In this document: positions 1 through 7,829 of the stretch, piece by piece
Layout of the letters: each line of letters starts with the position of its first letter
How positions within the stretch are numbered: position 1 is the first letter of the stretch
Source of the DNA: JACQHM01 sp964535215
GTDB lineage: Bacteria > Methylomirabilota > Methylomirabilia > Methylomirabilales > JACQHM01
Reading direction: 5' to 3'
DNA length: 32,235 bases
Assembly (NCBI GenBank): GCA_964535215.1
Contig: CAZHST010000034.1
Location: 1-32,235 of the forward strand
Program-made: the position numbers and the translations under genes
Notes under the pieces: generated by a model
What the model saw: only the letters and a program-made list of their open reading frames with translations
Database searches by the model: none
What the model was told of the DNA's origin: nothing

Positions 1-1
1 G

Positions 2-451
2 GTCCATTCCGAGTGCCTGACGGGGGATGTCTTCAGCTCCCGCCGCTGCGATTGTGGACCCCAGCTCTCCCAAGCCCTCCAACTCATCGCCAGCGCCGGA
101 AAAGGGGTCCTCCTCTATATGCGGCAAGAAGGGCGGGGCATCGGCTTTGCCAACAAGATCAAGGCCTACGAGCTTCAGGATCAGGGCCTGGACACGGTGG
201 AGGCGAATGAACGGTTGGGGTTCAAGCCCGACCTTCGCGATTACGGCATCGGGGCGCAGATCCTGGTGGATCTCGGTGTGTCCAGGATCCGGTTGTTGAC
301 GAACAATCCTAAGAAACTCGTAGGGTTAGAGGGGTATGGTCTCCGGATCGTGGAGCGGGTCCCTATCGAGGTCGAGCCGACCCCGGACAACCGGGAGTAT
401 CTCCAAACCAAGCAGCAGAAGCTGGGCCATATCCTTGGGTTCGAGGTCTAA
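2..451 (+). CDS. ribBA: GTP cyclohydrolase II, C-terminal part (RibA domain, probably of RibBA); 5' end outside window
   Basis: Makes 2,5-diamino-6-ribosylamino-pyrimidinone phosphate from GTP, the first step of riboflavin synthesis, in the cytoplasm. The frame is already open at base 2, so only the last 149 residues are present. The zinc site is visible at the left edge as HSECLTGDVFSSRRCDCG, with three Cys in the usual C-x10-C-x-C spacing. It is followed by the catalytic segment YMRQEGRGIG, where Phe replaces the usual Leu just after it, and then by EANERLGFKPDLRDYGIGAQI. The stop lies 16 bases before ribH, so the two are co-transcribed. Whether an N-terminal DHBP synthase (RibB) domain is attached cannot be seen. 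The ribBA name rests on how common the fusion is next to ribH; a stand-alone ribA is equally allowed. Confidence 0.92.
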   Translation, partial: VHSECLTGDVFSSRRCDCGPQLSQALQLIASAGKGVLLYMRQEGRGIGFANKIKAYELQDQGLDTVEANERLGFKPDLRDYGIGAQILVDLGVSRIRLLTNNPKKLVGLEGYGLRIVERVPIEVEPTPDNREYLQTKQQKLGHILGFEV

Positions 452-467
452 CCCTGAAGGAGGAGGG

Positions 468-938
468 ATGCCGCCGAAGATTAAGGAGGGAGGCCTTTCC
501 GCCCAAGGGCTGAGGTTTGCCATCGTGGTGAGCCGGTTCAACGAGTTCATCACCTCCCGGCTTTTGGAAGGGGCTGTTGATGCCTTGCTCCGACACGGGG
601 CGGAGGAGGAACTGATCGAGGTCTTCAAGGTCCCAGGGGCGTTTGAGATCCCCATCACGGCCAGGAAGCTTGCCCAAACCGGTCGCTATGATAGCGTTAT
701 CTGCCTGGGGGCTGTCATCAAAGGGGAGACCCCTCACTACAAGTATGTGGCAGGGATTACGGCTCAGGGGATCGCCCGGGTGGGCCTGGAGACCGGGGTC
801 CCGGTGATCTTTGGCATCGTCACCGCCGAGACGATCGAGCAGGCCATTGAGCGGGCAGGGGCCAAGGCGGGAAATCGAGGCGTTGAGGCGGCCATCTCGG
901 CCATTGAGATGGCCAACCTCTTCACCCATCTCAAGTAA
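468..938 (+). CDS. ribH: 6,7-dimethyl-8-ribityllumazine synthase
   Basis: Penultimate enzyme of riboflavin synthesis. It condenses the ribityl-aminopyrimidine with dihydroxybutanone phosphate, usually as an icosahedral or pentameric cytosolic shell. The 156 residues match the normal family length. Active-site residues are recognisable: Phe24 in SRFNEF, PGAFEIP near 56-62, His90 in GETPHYKYVAG and Arg129 in the IERAGAKAGNRG stretch. The ATG at 468 is chosen because GAAGGAGGAGGG lies directly upstream and the N-terminus then fits the family; the frame remains open further upstream only inside ribBA. It follows ribBA by 16 bases and precedes nusB by 43, the common ribA-ribH-nusB order. Confidence 0.96.
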   Translation: MPPKIKEGGLSAQGLRFAIVVSRFNEFITSRLLEGAVDALLRHGAEEELIEVFKVPGAFEIPITARKLAQTGRYDSVICLGAVIKGETPHYKYVAGITAQGIARVGLETGVPVIFGIVTAETIEQAIERAGAKAGNRGVEAAISAIEMANLFTHLK

Positions 939-981
939 GGCCGATACGATCTAACATCCAGCATCCGGTATCCGAATCGGC

Positions 982-1413
982 ATGGGAAAACGCAGGCTGG
1001 CGCGGGAACTGGCCCTTTTTCTGCTCTATCAGCTAGAGTTTCATCCCGATGATGCTGCGGAGGCAACGAAAGTCTTTTGGGAGGACCACCCCACCTCGTC
1101 GGAGATCAAGGTTTTCGCTGAGAATCTCGTGCGTGGGACCTTGGAGCATCGGGAGGTCATCGATCGGCTCATCGCCTCGTATGCCCAGCACTGGCGCCTC
1201 CCGCGCATGGCCGTCATCGACCGCAATATCCTTCGGATGGCCGTCTATGAGCTTCTCTGGAACCAGGAGACCCCCGAAAAGGTGATCATCAATGAAGCCA
1301 TCGAGTTGGCCAAGACTTATGGCGCTGAGGATTCCGGCCGATTCGTCAACGGGATCTTAGATCAGATCAAGGCTCTGAGGGGGAAGCCTTTACCTCCTGC
1401 TGACGGACCGTAA
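982..1413 (+). CDS. nusB: Transcription antitermination factor NusB
   Basis: RNA-binding partner of NusE/S10 in the rRNA antitermination complex. The 143 residues are all helical-type sequence and match family length. Recognisable blocks are the N-terminal RRLARELALFLLYQ and the C-terminal VIDRNILRMAVYELLW, then INEAIELAKTYGAEDSGRFV, which carries the family signature. No good Shine-Dalgarno is seen before the ATG at 982, so translation may be coupled weakly to ribH 43 bases upstream, or the start may be inefficient. Last gene of the rib operon; it converges on fabF with 65 bases between the stops. Confidence 0.95.
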   Translation: MGKRRLARELALFLLYQLEFHPDDAAEATKVFWEDHPTSSEIKVFAENLVRGTLEHREVIDRLIASYAQHWRLPRMAVIDRNILRMAVYELLWNQETPEKVIINEAIELAKTYGAEDSGRFVNGILDQIKALRGKPLPPADGP

Positions 1414-1435
1414 CCTTTTGTCAATCCTAACCCCG

Positions 1436-1465
1436 CAACCTCTGCACCCCGGCGGTGAGAGGTTG
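1436..1465. terminator. Hairpin between convergent nusB and fabF
   Basis: An 8-bp perfect inverted repeat (CAACCTCT at 1436-1443, AGAGGTTG at 1458-1465) continues inward as CACC/GGTG after one bulged G, closing a five-base loop, CCGGC. This gives about 12 bp in total. It lies in the only gap between two converging operons, so a bidirectional terminator is the natural reading. Neither side has a real T-run, so intrinsic termination may be weak or Rho-assisted. Confidence 0.5.
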
Positions 1466-1478
1466 TTGGGAAACATCC

Positions 1479-2729
1479 TTAGTCCTCGTACCTCGTGAGG
1501 ACGAGGGTGGCGTTCGTCCCGCCGAAACCGAAGGAGTTAGAGAGGGCCCCCCGGACGGTGGCCTCCCGGCACTTGTTTGGCACATAGTCCAGATCACACC
1601 CGGGATCGGGATACTCGTAGTTGATGGTCGGCGGGATGATCCCGTGGAAAATGGTCAAGACGGTTGCCACAGCCTCGACCCCACCGGCTGCCCCGAGGAG
1701 GTGACCGGTCATAGATTTGATAGAACTCACGGCAAGAGAGTATGCGTGCTCGCCGAAGACCGTTTTGATCGCCTGGCTCTCGTTTAAGTCCCCCGCCGGG
1801 GTGGAAGTCGCATGGGCGTTAATGTAGTCAATATCCGTCGGATTCAGGTTCGCATCCTTCAACGCCAACCTCATCGCTCGGACCGCCCCCTCACCATTCG
1901 GAGCCGGGGCCGTCACATGGTAAGCGTCGGCCGACATCCCATAACCCTTAATCTCGGCGTAGATCCTCGCCCCTCTTGCCAAGGCGTATTCAAGGGCCTC
2001 GAGGACGACGATCCCGGCCCCTTCGCCAACCACGAACCCATCCCGCTCCCGATCAAAAGGACGGCTGGCCTTCTCAGGTTCATGGTTCCTGGTCGAAAGA
2101 GCCTTCATGGCGGCGAAGCCACCGATGGTGAGAGGCGTGATTACTGCCTCACTCCCCCCAGCAAGCATGACATCGGCATCCCCCCGCTGGATGATCTTGA
2201 AGGAGTCGCCGATGGCATGACTTCCCGTCGCACAGGCCGTGGAGACACAAGAGTTCGGGCCTTTCAGCCCAAGGCGCATGGAGAGTTGACCTGATGCCAT
2301 ATTGGTGATGATGGAGGGGACGAAGAAGGCACTCAGGCGCCCCGGCCCTCTCTCCAAGAGAACTTTATGCATCTCTTCGATGACAGGGAGCCCTCCCATC
2401 CCCGTTCCTACAAAGACTCCGATCCTCTCCCGGTTGGAATCGTCGATCCTCAACCCCGCATCCTGAACAGCCATGAGGCCGGCGGCGAGACTGTAGTGGA
2501 CGAAGAGGTCCATCTTTTTAACATCCTTCTTCTCCACATAGGCCAAGGGGTCGAACCCTCTGACCTCGCCGGCGATTTGGCAGTCGTGACGGCTGGCATC
2601 GAAGCGGGTAATCCTGCTGATCCCTGAGACCCCTTTGATCAAGCTCTCCCAAAAGGCCTCTACCCCTATCCCCACAGGGGTGACGACCCCCAAACCGGTC
2701 ACGACCACACGCCTCATCTTCAGACCCAT
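1479..2729 (-). CDS. fabF: Beta-ketoacyl-ACP synthase II
   Basis: Elongating condensing enzyme of type II fatty-acid synthesis: malonyl-ACP plus acyl-ACP gives 3-ketoacyl-ACP and CO2. The thiolase-fold catalytic triad is intact: Cys166 in STACATGSHAIG, the His of NAHATSTPAGD, and the His of KSMTGHLLGAAGG. The C-terminal GFGGTNATLVL block is present. The 416 residues match the usual 410-415. The ATG at 2729 is 3 bases past the acpP stop; an internal ATG at 2717 would give the more typical MRRVVVTG start. A GAGG lies about 9 bases before the first ATG, so I keep it but cannot exclude the second. Last gene of the fab operon. Confidence 0.96.
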   Translation of the reverse strand: MGLKMRRVVVTGLGVVTPVGIGVEAFWESLIKGVSGISRITRFDASRHDCQIAGEVRGFDPLAYVEKKDVKKMDLFVHYSLAAGLMAVQDAGLRIDDSNRERIGVFVGTGMGGLPVIEEMHKVLLERGPGRLSAFFVPSIITNMASGQLSMRLGLKGPNSCVSTACATGSHAIGDSFKIIQRGDADVMLAGGSEAVITPLTIGGFAAMKALSTRNHEPEKASRPFDRERDGFVVGEGAGIVVLEALEYALARGARIYAEIKGYGMSADAYHVTAPAPNGEGAVRAMRLALKDANLNPTDIDYINAHATSTPAGDLNESQAIKTVFGEHAYSLAVSSIKSMTGHLLGAAGGVEAVATVLTIFHGIIPPTINYEYPDPGCDLDYVPNKCREATVRGALSNSFGFGGTNATLVLTRYED

Positions 2730-2732
2730 CCT

Positions 2733-2972
2733 CTACGACCTCGCTTTGATATACTCGATGGCATCCCTGACGGTTACGATCTTCTCGGCATCCTCGTCAG
2801 GGATCTCGATACCGAACTCCTCCTCAAAAGCCATGACCAGCTCCACCGTGTCCAGGGAATCGGCACCGAGATCCTCGATGAAGGAGGCCTCCGGCGTCAC
2901 CTGCGCCTCGTCAACCCCTAACTGTTCGACAATGATCTTCTTTACCCGCTCCTCGGTCTGTGTCGTTGCCAC
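2733..2972 (-). CDS. acpP: Acyl carrier protein
   Basis: Carries the growing acyl chain on a phosphopantetheine arm attached to Ser39 in the motif GADSLDTVELVMAFEEEFG. It is 79 residues, strongly acidic and of normal length. The start codon is GTG (2970-2972), preceded by an uninterrupted AAGGAGGTGA Shine-Dalgarno (2980-2989), about the best match possible to the 16S tail. That fits the high abundance of ACP despite the weak start codon. It sits between fabG and fabF as in most bacteria. Confidence 0.97.
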   Translation of the reverse strand: MATTQTEERVKKIIVEQLGVDEAQVTPEASFIEDLGADSLDTVELVMAFEEEFGIEIPDEDAEKIVTVRDAIEYIKARS

Positions 2973-2979
2973 GAGAGCC

Positions 2980-3012
2980 TCACCTCCTTATGATCCTGCG
3001 GTTTCACGCAGG
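2980..3012 (-). promoter_or_regulatory. Leader hairpin plus full Shine-Dalgarno in front of acpP
   Basis: In the 110-base fabG-acpP gap, CCTGCG (2995-3000) and CGCAGG (3007-3012) form a perfect 6-bp stem around a 6-base loop. The extended Shine-Dalgarno (2980-2989) follows five bases after the stem on the mRNA. There is no T-run, so this is more likely a stability or processing element than a terminator. No convincing separate acpP promoter was found in the gap. Confidence 0.4.
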
Positions 3013-3082
3013 TTGGGATGTTTTGCCTCAGGACAGGGCTTAAGGCATCGCCGAAGCGTTAGCAAGGCGTTGAGCATCCATA

Positions 3083-3823
3083 TTACATCCACATCCCACC
3101 ATTGACATGAATCACCTGGCCTGTGATGTACCCCGCCTCCTCGGAGGAGAGGAAGCAGACACATGCTGCAACCTCCTCGGGGGTTCCGAAACGGCCAAGG
3201 GGAATCCTGGCCAGGATTGCTCGACGGAGCTCATCCGGGAGGGAACTCGTCATGTCCGTTTCAATGAATCCAGGAGCGACGGCATTCACCGTGATTCCCC
3301 GAGAGGCCACCTCCCGGGCTGTTGCCTTGGTGAGCCCGATGAGACCTGCTTTGGATGCCACGTAATTCGCCTGGCCGGCGTTCCCCATCACCCCAACGAC
3401 GGAGGTGATATTGATGATCCGGCCACCCCGTTGCTTGAGCATCGGCTTCAGCGCAGCCCTGGTACAATAGAAGGCACCACTCAGGTTTACCGTCAAAACC
3501 TCCTCCCAGTCCTCATCCTTCATCCGCACGAGGAGGGTGTCCCTGGTGATCCCCGCGTTGTTGACCAGAACATCGAGACGGCCAAAATGGTCAAGACAGG
3601 CCTGGATCAAGGTGGCAACCTCATCCGGACGCCCCACATCGGCCTTCACCGCCAGGGCATCGACGCCGAGGCCCTTCGCTTCCTCGGCAACCAAATGGGC
3701 CGCCTCGAAGCTTCGAGCACTGATGACGGGAGAGGCCCCTTCCCTGGCAAGGGCAAGAGCCACCGCCCGCCCGATCCCCCGTGAGCCCCCGGTCACAAGG
3801 GCGATCTTGTCCTTCAGCTTCAT
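3083..3823 (-). CDS. fabG: 3-oxoacyl-ACP reductase
   Basis: NADPH-dependent reduction of 3-ketoacyl-ACP in the fatty-acid cycle; a classical short-chain dehydrogenase. Nucleotide loop TGGSRGIG at 11-18, NNAG at 88-91, and a full catalytic tetrad Asn113, Ser141, Tyr154, Lys158 (YVASK). The C-terminus IHVNGGMWM is family-typical. The frame extends to a TTG at 3868, but the ATG at 3823 gives the standard N-terminus MKLKDKIALVTGG and 246 residues (E. coli has 244), so it is preferred even though no clear Shine-Dalgarno precedes it. It follows fabD by 66 bases. Confidence 0.96.
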   Translation of the reverse strand: MKLKDKIALVTGGSRGIGRAVALALAREGASPVISARSFEAAHLVAEEAKGLGVDALAVKADVGRPDEVATLIQACLDHFGRLDVLVNNAGITRDTLLVRMKDEDWEEVLTVNLSGAFYCTRAALKPMLKQRGGRIINITSVVGVMGNAGQANYVASKAGLIGLTKATAREVASRGITVNAVAPGFIETDMTSSLPDELRRAILARIPLGRFGTPEEVAACVCFLSSEEAGYITGQVIHVNGGMWM

Positions 3824-3889
3824 CGTGAGAAACCGCTGGTCGGGAGCTTCAAGCCATCCATCGTCCAAGAGAAACCCATCAAGGGACCA

Positions 3890-4834
3890 CTACCGTTTCA
3901 AGGCCTTGACCGTCGCCTGGAGGCTCGCCCCATCCTCCACATTGTACACCGCAACCCCCCGTTCAATTCGCCTGATCAGGCCCGAGAGGACCCGTCCCGG
4001 CCCCACCTCAACGAAGACCCTGACGCCCTCTTGAACCAAGCGTCGGACAGAGTCCTCCCACAGGACGGGACGTGTCACCTGGCGGATCAGAGCATCCCGC
4101 ACCTCTTCGGCCGTGGTAATGAATTCGGCATCCACATTCGCAATTAAGGGTAGCTTTAGATCTTCTATGGGAATCCCCTGTAAAAATTGAGCCAGTTTTT
4201 CAGCAGCCGATTGCATGAGGGAACAGTGAAAGGGGGCACTCACCTGGAGAAGTTTCACCCTCGCACCCTTCGTCTGGGCGAGGCTTACAGCGGTTTCGAC
4301 CGCCTTCACCTCACCGGCAACCACCACCTGGCCCGGGGCATTTAAGTTGGCCATCTCGACCACCCCGGAACGAGCCGCCTCCTGGCAGATGGCTTGGACG
4401 GCCTCCCGAGAAAGACCCAGGATCGCGGCCATTAACCCCTCGCCTGGTGGGACAGCCTCCTGCATGAACACGCCCCGATTTCTGACGGTCCGGATCGCAT
4501 CGGTGAACCGGAGGGCCCCTGCCGCGACCAGGGCCGAATACTCACCCAACGAATGGCCGGCCACAAAATTGGGTTCGATCCCTTGAGACTTGAGGGCCTC
4601 CAAAGCTGCCAGGCTGACCAAGAGGATCGCCGGCTGGGCATTGGCTGTGAGGGTCAGCTCCTCTTCGGGACCTTCGAAACAGAGCTTTTTCAAATCCAGG
4701 CCAATGGCTTCGGACCCCTCCTGGAAAAGGGTTTTCACCTGCGGGAGGTGATCGGAGAGGAAATCCTTGCCCATCCCCACATGCTGGGATCCTTGTCCCG
4801 GAAACACAAACGCGATTTTGCCATTCACCACCAT
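3890..4834 (-). CDS. fabD: Malonyl-CoA:ACP transacylase
   Basis: Moves malonyl from CoA to ACP to supply the condensing enzymes. It is 314 residues, normal for the family. Seen: FPGQGSQHVGMG near the N-terminus, nucleophile Ser95 in GHSLGEYSAL, carboxylate-binding Arg120, and catalytic His203 in APFHCSLM. The ATG at 4834 has GAGGG 5 bases upstream and comes 9 bases after the fabH stop, so translation is probably coupled. Confidence 0.97.
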   Translation of the reverse strand: MVVNGKIAFVFPGQGSQHVGMGKDFLSDHLPQVKTLFQEGSEAIGLDLKKLCFEGPEEELTLTANAQPAILLVSLAALEALKSQGIEPNFVAGHSLGEYSALVAAGALRFTDAIRTVRNRGVFMQEAVPPGEGLMAAILGLSREAVQAICQEAARSGVVEMANLNAPGQVVVAGEVKAVETAVSLAQTKGARVKLLQVSAPFHCSLMQSAAEKLAQFLQGIPIEDLKLPLIANVDAEFITTAEEVRDALIRQVTRPVLWEDSVRRLVQEGVRVFVEVGPGRVLSGLIRRIERGVAVYNVEDGASLQATVKALKR

Positions 4835-4843
4835 TGATCCCTC

Positions 4844-5827
4844 TCACCAGCGGATCAGAGCCGACCCCCATGTCAAGCCACCGCCGAAGGCTCCCAGCAG
4901 GACAAGATCCCCACGCCTAATCCTCCCATTCCTGACCGCCTCATCCAAGGCGATAGGAATCGAAGCTGATGACGTGTTACCGTAGCGGTCAATGTTGATG
5001 TAGACCTTCTCAATCGGTAGGGAGAGCCGCTGGGCCACCGCGTGGACAATACGGGCATTGGCCTGATGGGGGATGAAGAGGTCTAGATCCGAGACATCGT
5101 AGCCATTCACCTTTAGGGCGGTGATCGCCGCCTCCTCCATAGCCCGGACAGCCATTTTAAAGACCTCGTTGCCATTGGGCATTTTGATCTTGTGGAGGTT
5201 CTGGCGAATGATTTCCACCGAGATCGGATGGCGTGAACCACCACCGGGCATCATCAGCTCCTGCCATTTGGAACCATCGGCATACAGGTGCGTGGAGAGG
5301 ATCCGGGCCTCCCCCGTTGTCTTCTGGAGGATGACGGCCCCAGCCCCATCCCCAAAGAGGACACACGTGTTGCGGTCCGTCCAATCGGTGATTTTGGACA
5401 AGGTCTCGGCACCGGCCAAGAGAACCGTCCTGAAGCTCCCACAGCGAAGCATAGCATCGGCAACGGAAAGCCCATAGATGAAGCCTGAACAGGCCGCCGA
5501 GATATCCATCGCGGCAGCGTTCCTGGCCTCGAGGGCATCCTGGAGGAAGCAAGCTGTGGAAGGAAACGGCATGGTAGGGGTCACGGTCGCCACCAGGATG
5601 AGGTCAAGATCCAAAGGACCCACCCCGGCGTGCTCCATGGCCCTCCGGGCAGCCTTCAGGGCAAGATCAGAGGTGGCCTCATCCTCCCCGGCGATGTGCC
5701 GCTCGATGATCCCCGTACGGGTCCGGATCCATTCGTCGCTGGTCTCCACCATGCGCTCAAGGTCAAAGTTCGTCAAGAGACGTTCCGGGACATAGGAACC
5801 GGTACCCGCCACCTTGCTGAAGTACAT
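4844..5827 (-). CDS. fabH: Beta-ketoacyl-ACP synthase III
   Basis: Starts fatty-acid chains by condensing acyl-CoA (normally acetyl-CoA) with malonyl-ACP. The triad is complete: Cys113 in DISAACSGF, His254 in FIPHQANARI and Asn284 in YGNTSSASIP. The 327 residues are standard. The start at 5827 is backed by AAGGAGGGGG, which partly overlaps the plsX stop region (10-base gap). Straight or branched primer preference cannot be told from what I see. Confidence 0.97.
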   Translation of the reverse strand: MYFSKVAGTGSYVPERLLTNFDLERMVETSDEWIRTRTGIIERHIAGEDEATSDLALKAARRAMEHAGVGPLDLDLILVATVTPTMPFPSTACFLQDALEARNAAAMDISAACSGFIYGLSVADAMLRCGSFRTVLLAGAETLSKITDWTDRNTCVLFGDGAGAVILQKTTGEARILSTHLYADGSKWQELMMPGGGSRHPISVEIIRQNLHKIKMPNGNEVFKMAVRAMEEAAITALKVNGYDVSDLDLFIPHQANARIVHAVAQRLSLPIEKVYINIDRYGNTSSASIPIALDEAVRNGRIRRGDLVLLGAFGGGLTWGSALIRW

Positions 5828-5837
5828 ACCCCCTCCT

Positions 5838-6866
5838 TCAGCCTGAAGCGATCCCTTCGCGGATGTGTTGAATCACATCGTTCTGGACACACTCAGCGGC
5901 AACCCGGATGGCGTTTTTGATCGCCTTGCTCGTAGAATGACCGTGACTGATGATACAGACCCCGTCCACCCCAAGCAAAGGGGCCCCCCCCACCTCCGCA
6001 GGGTCCACCCGCTTCTTCAAACGGGCCAGGGCCCCCTTGACAAGGAGGTAACCGATCCGGCTCTTCAGATCCCTGGAGAGCTCCTGCTGGAGAAGGACCG
6101 AAAAGAACTCGGCGACAGCTTCGCTGGTCTTTAAGGCCACGTTCCCGGTGAACCCGTCGCAGACAATAACATCGGCCTTGCCGGTGAAGACATCCCTTCC
6201 CTCAACGTTGCCGATAAAGGCGAGGGACGGCTCCTCCTCCAGGGCCTTAAATGCCTCTTTCGTCAGCTCGTTTCCCTTTGACTCCTCCTCACCGATGGAA
6301 AGGAGCCCCACCTGGGGTACCTTCTTCCCCAAAATGTACCGGGCGTACACGTTTCCCATGATAGCAAATTGGAGGAGGTGCTTAGGCTTGCAATCGACAG
6401 TGGCCCCGGCGTCGAGGAGGATGGATTTGCCCGTCAGGTTTGGAAGGAGGAGGGCAATGGCCGGGCGTTCGACACCAGGGAGAGGGCCTAGAACGACCAG
6501 GGCGGTGGCCATGACGGCCCCTGTATTACCCGCACTGACAAAGGCGTCAGCCTTTCCTTCCCGGACGAGGTCGAGCCCCATCCGGATGGATGAGTGTTTC
6601 TTCCGACGGAGGGCGATGGACGGGGTTTCATCCATGTCCACCGCCTCGGGAGCATGGTGGATGTTGATCCCCAACGAACCGGTGTCATACATCTCCAGAT
6701 GCTTAGCGATTTCCGATTCGTTCCCCACCAGAGTGATGGAGACCTGATACTCCCTGGTGGCGGCCACGGCGCCCTCGACGTTTACCGAGACACCTAGATC
6801 GCCGCCCATGGCGTCGAGGGCCACGTGGATCTTCCCCTCTCTCGAGCGGCCTTTCCAGGCTCCCAT
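5838..6866 (-). CDS. plsX: Phosphate acyltransferase PlsX
   Basis: Converts acyl-ACP to acyl-phosphate for PlsY, the first step of phospholipid synthesis by the PlsX/PlsY route; peripheral membrane enzyme. The signature VALDAMGGD appears at about residue 15, followed by the conserved blocks GNTGAVMA and CDGFTGNVALK. The 342 residues include about 12 extra N-terminal residues compared with homologues that begin near MKIALDAMGGD; no other start codon fits better. No good Shine-Dalgarno precedes the ATG. Instead a pair of overlapping hairpins (6873-6909) covers the junction with rpmF. Confidence 0.96.
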   Translation of the reverse strand: MGAWKGRSREGKIHVALDAMGGDLGVSVNVEGAVAATREYQVSITLVGNESEIAKHLEMYDTGSLGINIHHAPEAVDMDETPSIALRRKKHSSIRMGLDLVREGKADAFVSAGNTGAVMATALVVLGPLPGVERPAIALLLPNLTGKSILLDAGATVDCKPKHLLQFAIMGNVYARYILGKKVPQVGLLSIGEEESKGNELTKEAFKALEEEPSLAFIGNVEGRDVFTGKADVIVCDGFTGNVALKTSEAVAEFFSVLLQQELSRDLKSRIGYLLVKGALARLKKRVDPAEVGGAPLLGVDGVCIISHGHSTSKAIKNAIRVAAECVQNDVIQHIREGIASG

Positions 6867-6872
6867 CGTATG

Positions 6873-6909
6873 CCTGACAACGATCAGGAGGAGCTTAGAC
6901 CTCCTCCTG
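6873..6909 (-). promoter_or_regulatory. Overlapping, mutually exclusive hairpins at the rpmF-plsX junction
   Basis: A perfect 9-bp stem, CAGGAGGAG (6885-6893) with CTCCTCCTG (6901-6909), holds the rpmF stop codon in its 7-base loop. A second stem, CCTGA (6873-6877) with TCAGG (6884-6888), reuses part of the first arm, so both cannot form together. On the minus-strand mRNA there is no T-run; on the plus strand TTTT follows. Possible attenuator, processing site or brake on plsX. The structure is seen; the function is inferred. Confidence 0.4.
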
Positions 6910-7077
6910 TTTTAATACCTGCCGGCCCCGGTAATACCCACAAGATGGACACGCCCGGTGGGGCAGCCTCATCGCGTGGCAACGAGGGCAGGCAATGAGT
7001 TTCGGGAACGAAAGGGCGTGATGGGCACGCCTCTTCCCGGTCCTGGAATTACTGTGTCGTCGTTTCGGTAAAGCCAT
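6895..7077 (-). CDS. rpmF: Ribosomal protein L32 (zinc-ribbon form)
   Basis: Small protein of the large ribosomal subunit. The 60 residues start ALPKRRHSNSRTGKRRAHH, the usual basic N-terminus, followed by a zinc ribbon with CPRC and CPSCG. The four-Cys (C+) form suggests this copy needs zinc. It lies between yceD and plsX, the widely conserved neighbourhood that couples ribosome and membrane-lipid genes. No strong Shine-Dalgarno is visible. Confidence 0.97.
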   Translation of the reverse strand: MALPKRRHSNSRTGKRRAHHALSFPKLIACPRCHAMRLPHRACPSCGYYRGRQVLKQEEV

Positions 7078-7170
7078 AAGGGTTGTCCTGCCGTCCAGAA
7101 GGGTTTATCGTTAAGTAAGCTCTGCTCTCCAAACCTGCCTGGTAACCTGTAAGGTTCCACCCCCCAGGCT

Positions 7171-7671
7171 TTAAAGGAGTTTCTTCAAAAGGGCAAGTCT
7201 GGGGTCAATCTCCCCTTCGTGACAGTCGCAAGAGGCTTCGTTCAGATTCACCCCGCATCGTGGGCAAAGCCCACGACATTCTTCCCGGCAGAGCGGCTGG
7301 ACAGGAAGGCTGAGAAGGATATTCTCTTTGATCAAGGCCAGGAGATCGATCCGGTCACCTTCCAGGAACTCTACGTCTAGCTCACCAGGGCTGAGCTCCA
7401 GGTTCTCATCAAGGGCTGGATGAGGAGGGGTAAAGTAGATCTCGAAGGCATCCTCCACCGGCAGGATCACGGGATCAGAACACCGGCTACAGAAGAGGCC
7501 GACCATGATGGAAAAGCTCCCCGAGACAAAAACCCCCTCTGCCCGCTTTTCCAGGTGTAGAGAGGCCTTCACCGGGGTCTTCGGCTCCCAAAGGCCCTCG
7601 TCATCACGGAGGTAATCCTGGTACTGGAGATCAAGCCCCTCCTCCGGGATTTGGGAAATTTCGACAAGCAT
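7171..7671 (-). CDS. yceD: DUF177/YceD family protein
   Basis: Family found beside rpmF in most bacteria; in plants and E. coli it is linked to 23S rRNA accumulation, but its molecular role is not settled. The 166 residues include the pair CSRC at 61-64 and the C-terminal cluster CREECRGLCPRCG, with further Cys at 148 and 150. This is the family's metal-binding tail, fully preserved here (E. coli YceD is less Cys-rich). A GTG at 7674 directly precedes the ATG at 7671; GGAG lies 7 bases before the ATG, so the ATG is preferred. First gene of the lipid operon, about 17 bases from the predicted transcription start. Confidence 0.9.
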   Translation of the reverse strand: MLVEISQIPEEGLDLQYQDYLRDDEGLWEPKTPVKASLHLEKRAEGVFVSGSFSIMVGLFCSRCSDPVILPVEDAFEIYFTPPHPALDENLELSPGELDVEFLEGDRIDLLALIKENILLSLPVQPLCREECRGLCPRCGVNLNEASCDCHEGEIDPRLALLKKLL

Positions 7672-7694
7672 CACCCTTCTCCGAAAGCTGGCGA

Positions 7695-7723
7695 ATTATA
7701 CGAGACTTAACGCATCTTGTCAA
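7695..7723 (-). promoter_or_regulatory. Full-consensus sigma70-type promoter for yceD-rpmF-plsX-fab
   Basis: Read on the minus strand, TTGACA (7718-7723) and TATAAT (7695-7700) are separated by exactly 17 bases. All twelve consensus bases match. A start near 7688 would leave a leader of only about 17 bases before the yceD ATG. No operator-like dyad of the FapR or FadR type was recognised around it. Confidence 0.85.
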
Positions 7724-7768
7724 GCGAAAACCCCCTGTTTCTCCTCAACCGGATGGATGGAGGCAGAG

Positions 7769-7794
7769 CCCCTTTCAAGAGGTTCTGGAAGGGG
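7769..7794 (-). terminator. Hairpin downstream of ndk, possible end of the TCA-ndk transcript
   Basis: CCCCTTTC (7769-7776) pairs with GGAAGGGG (7787-7794), 8 bp with one G-T, around a 10-base loop. It lies in the 106 bases between the ndk stop and the yceD promoter, where a terminator is expected. No T-run follows on the minus strand, so the call is weak. A smaller CTTGG/CCAAG hairpin sits at 7813-7825. Confidence 0.3.
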
Positions 7795-7829
7795 AATCCA
7801 TCGCCAATGGTCCTTGGGTTCCAAGAGCG

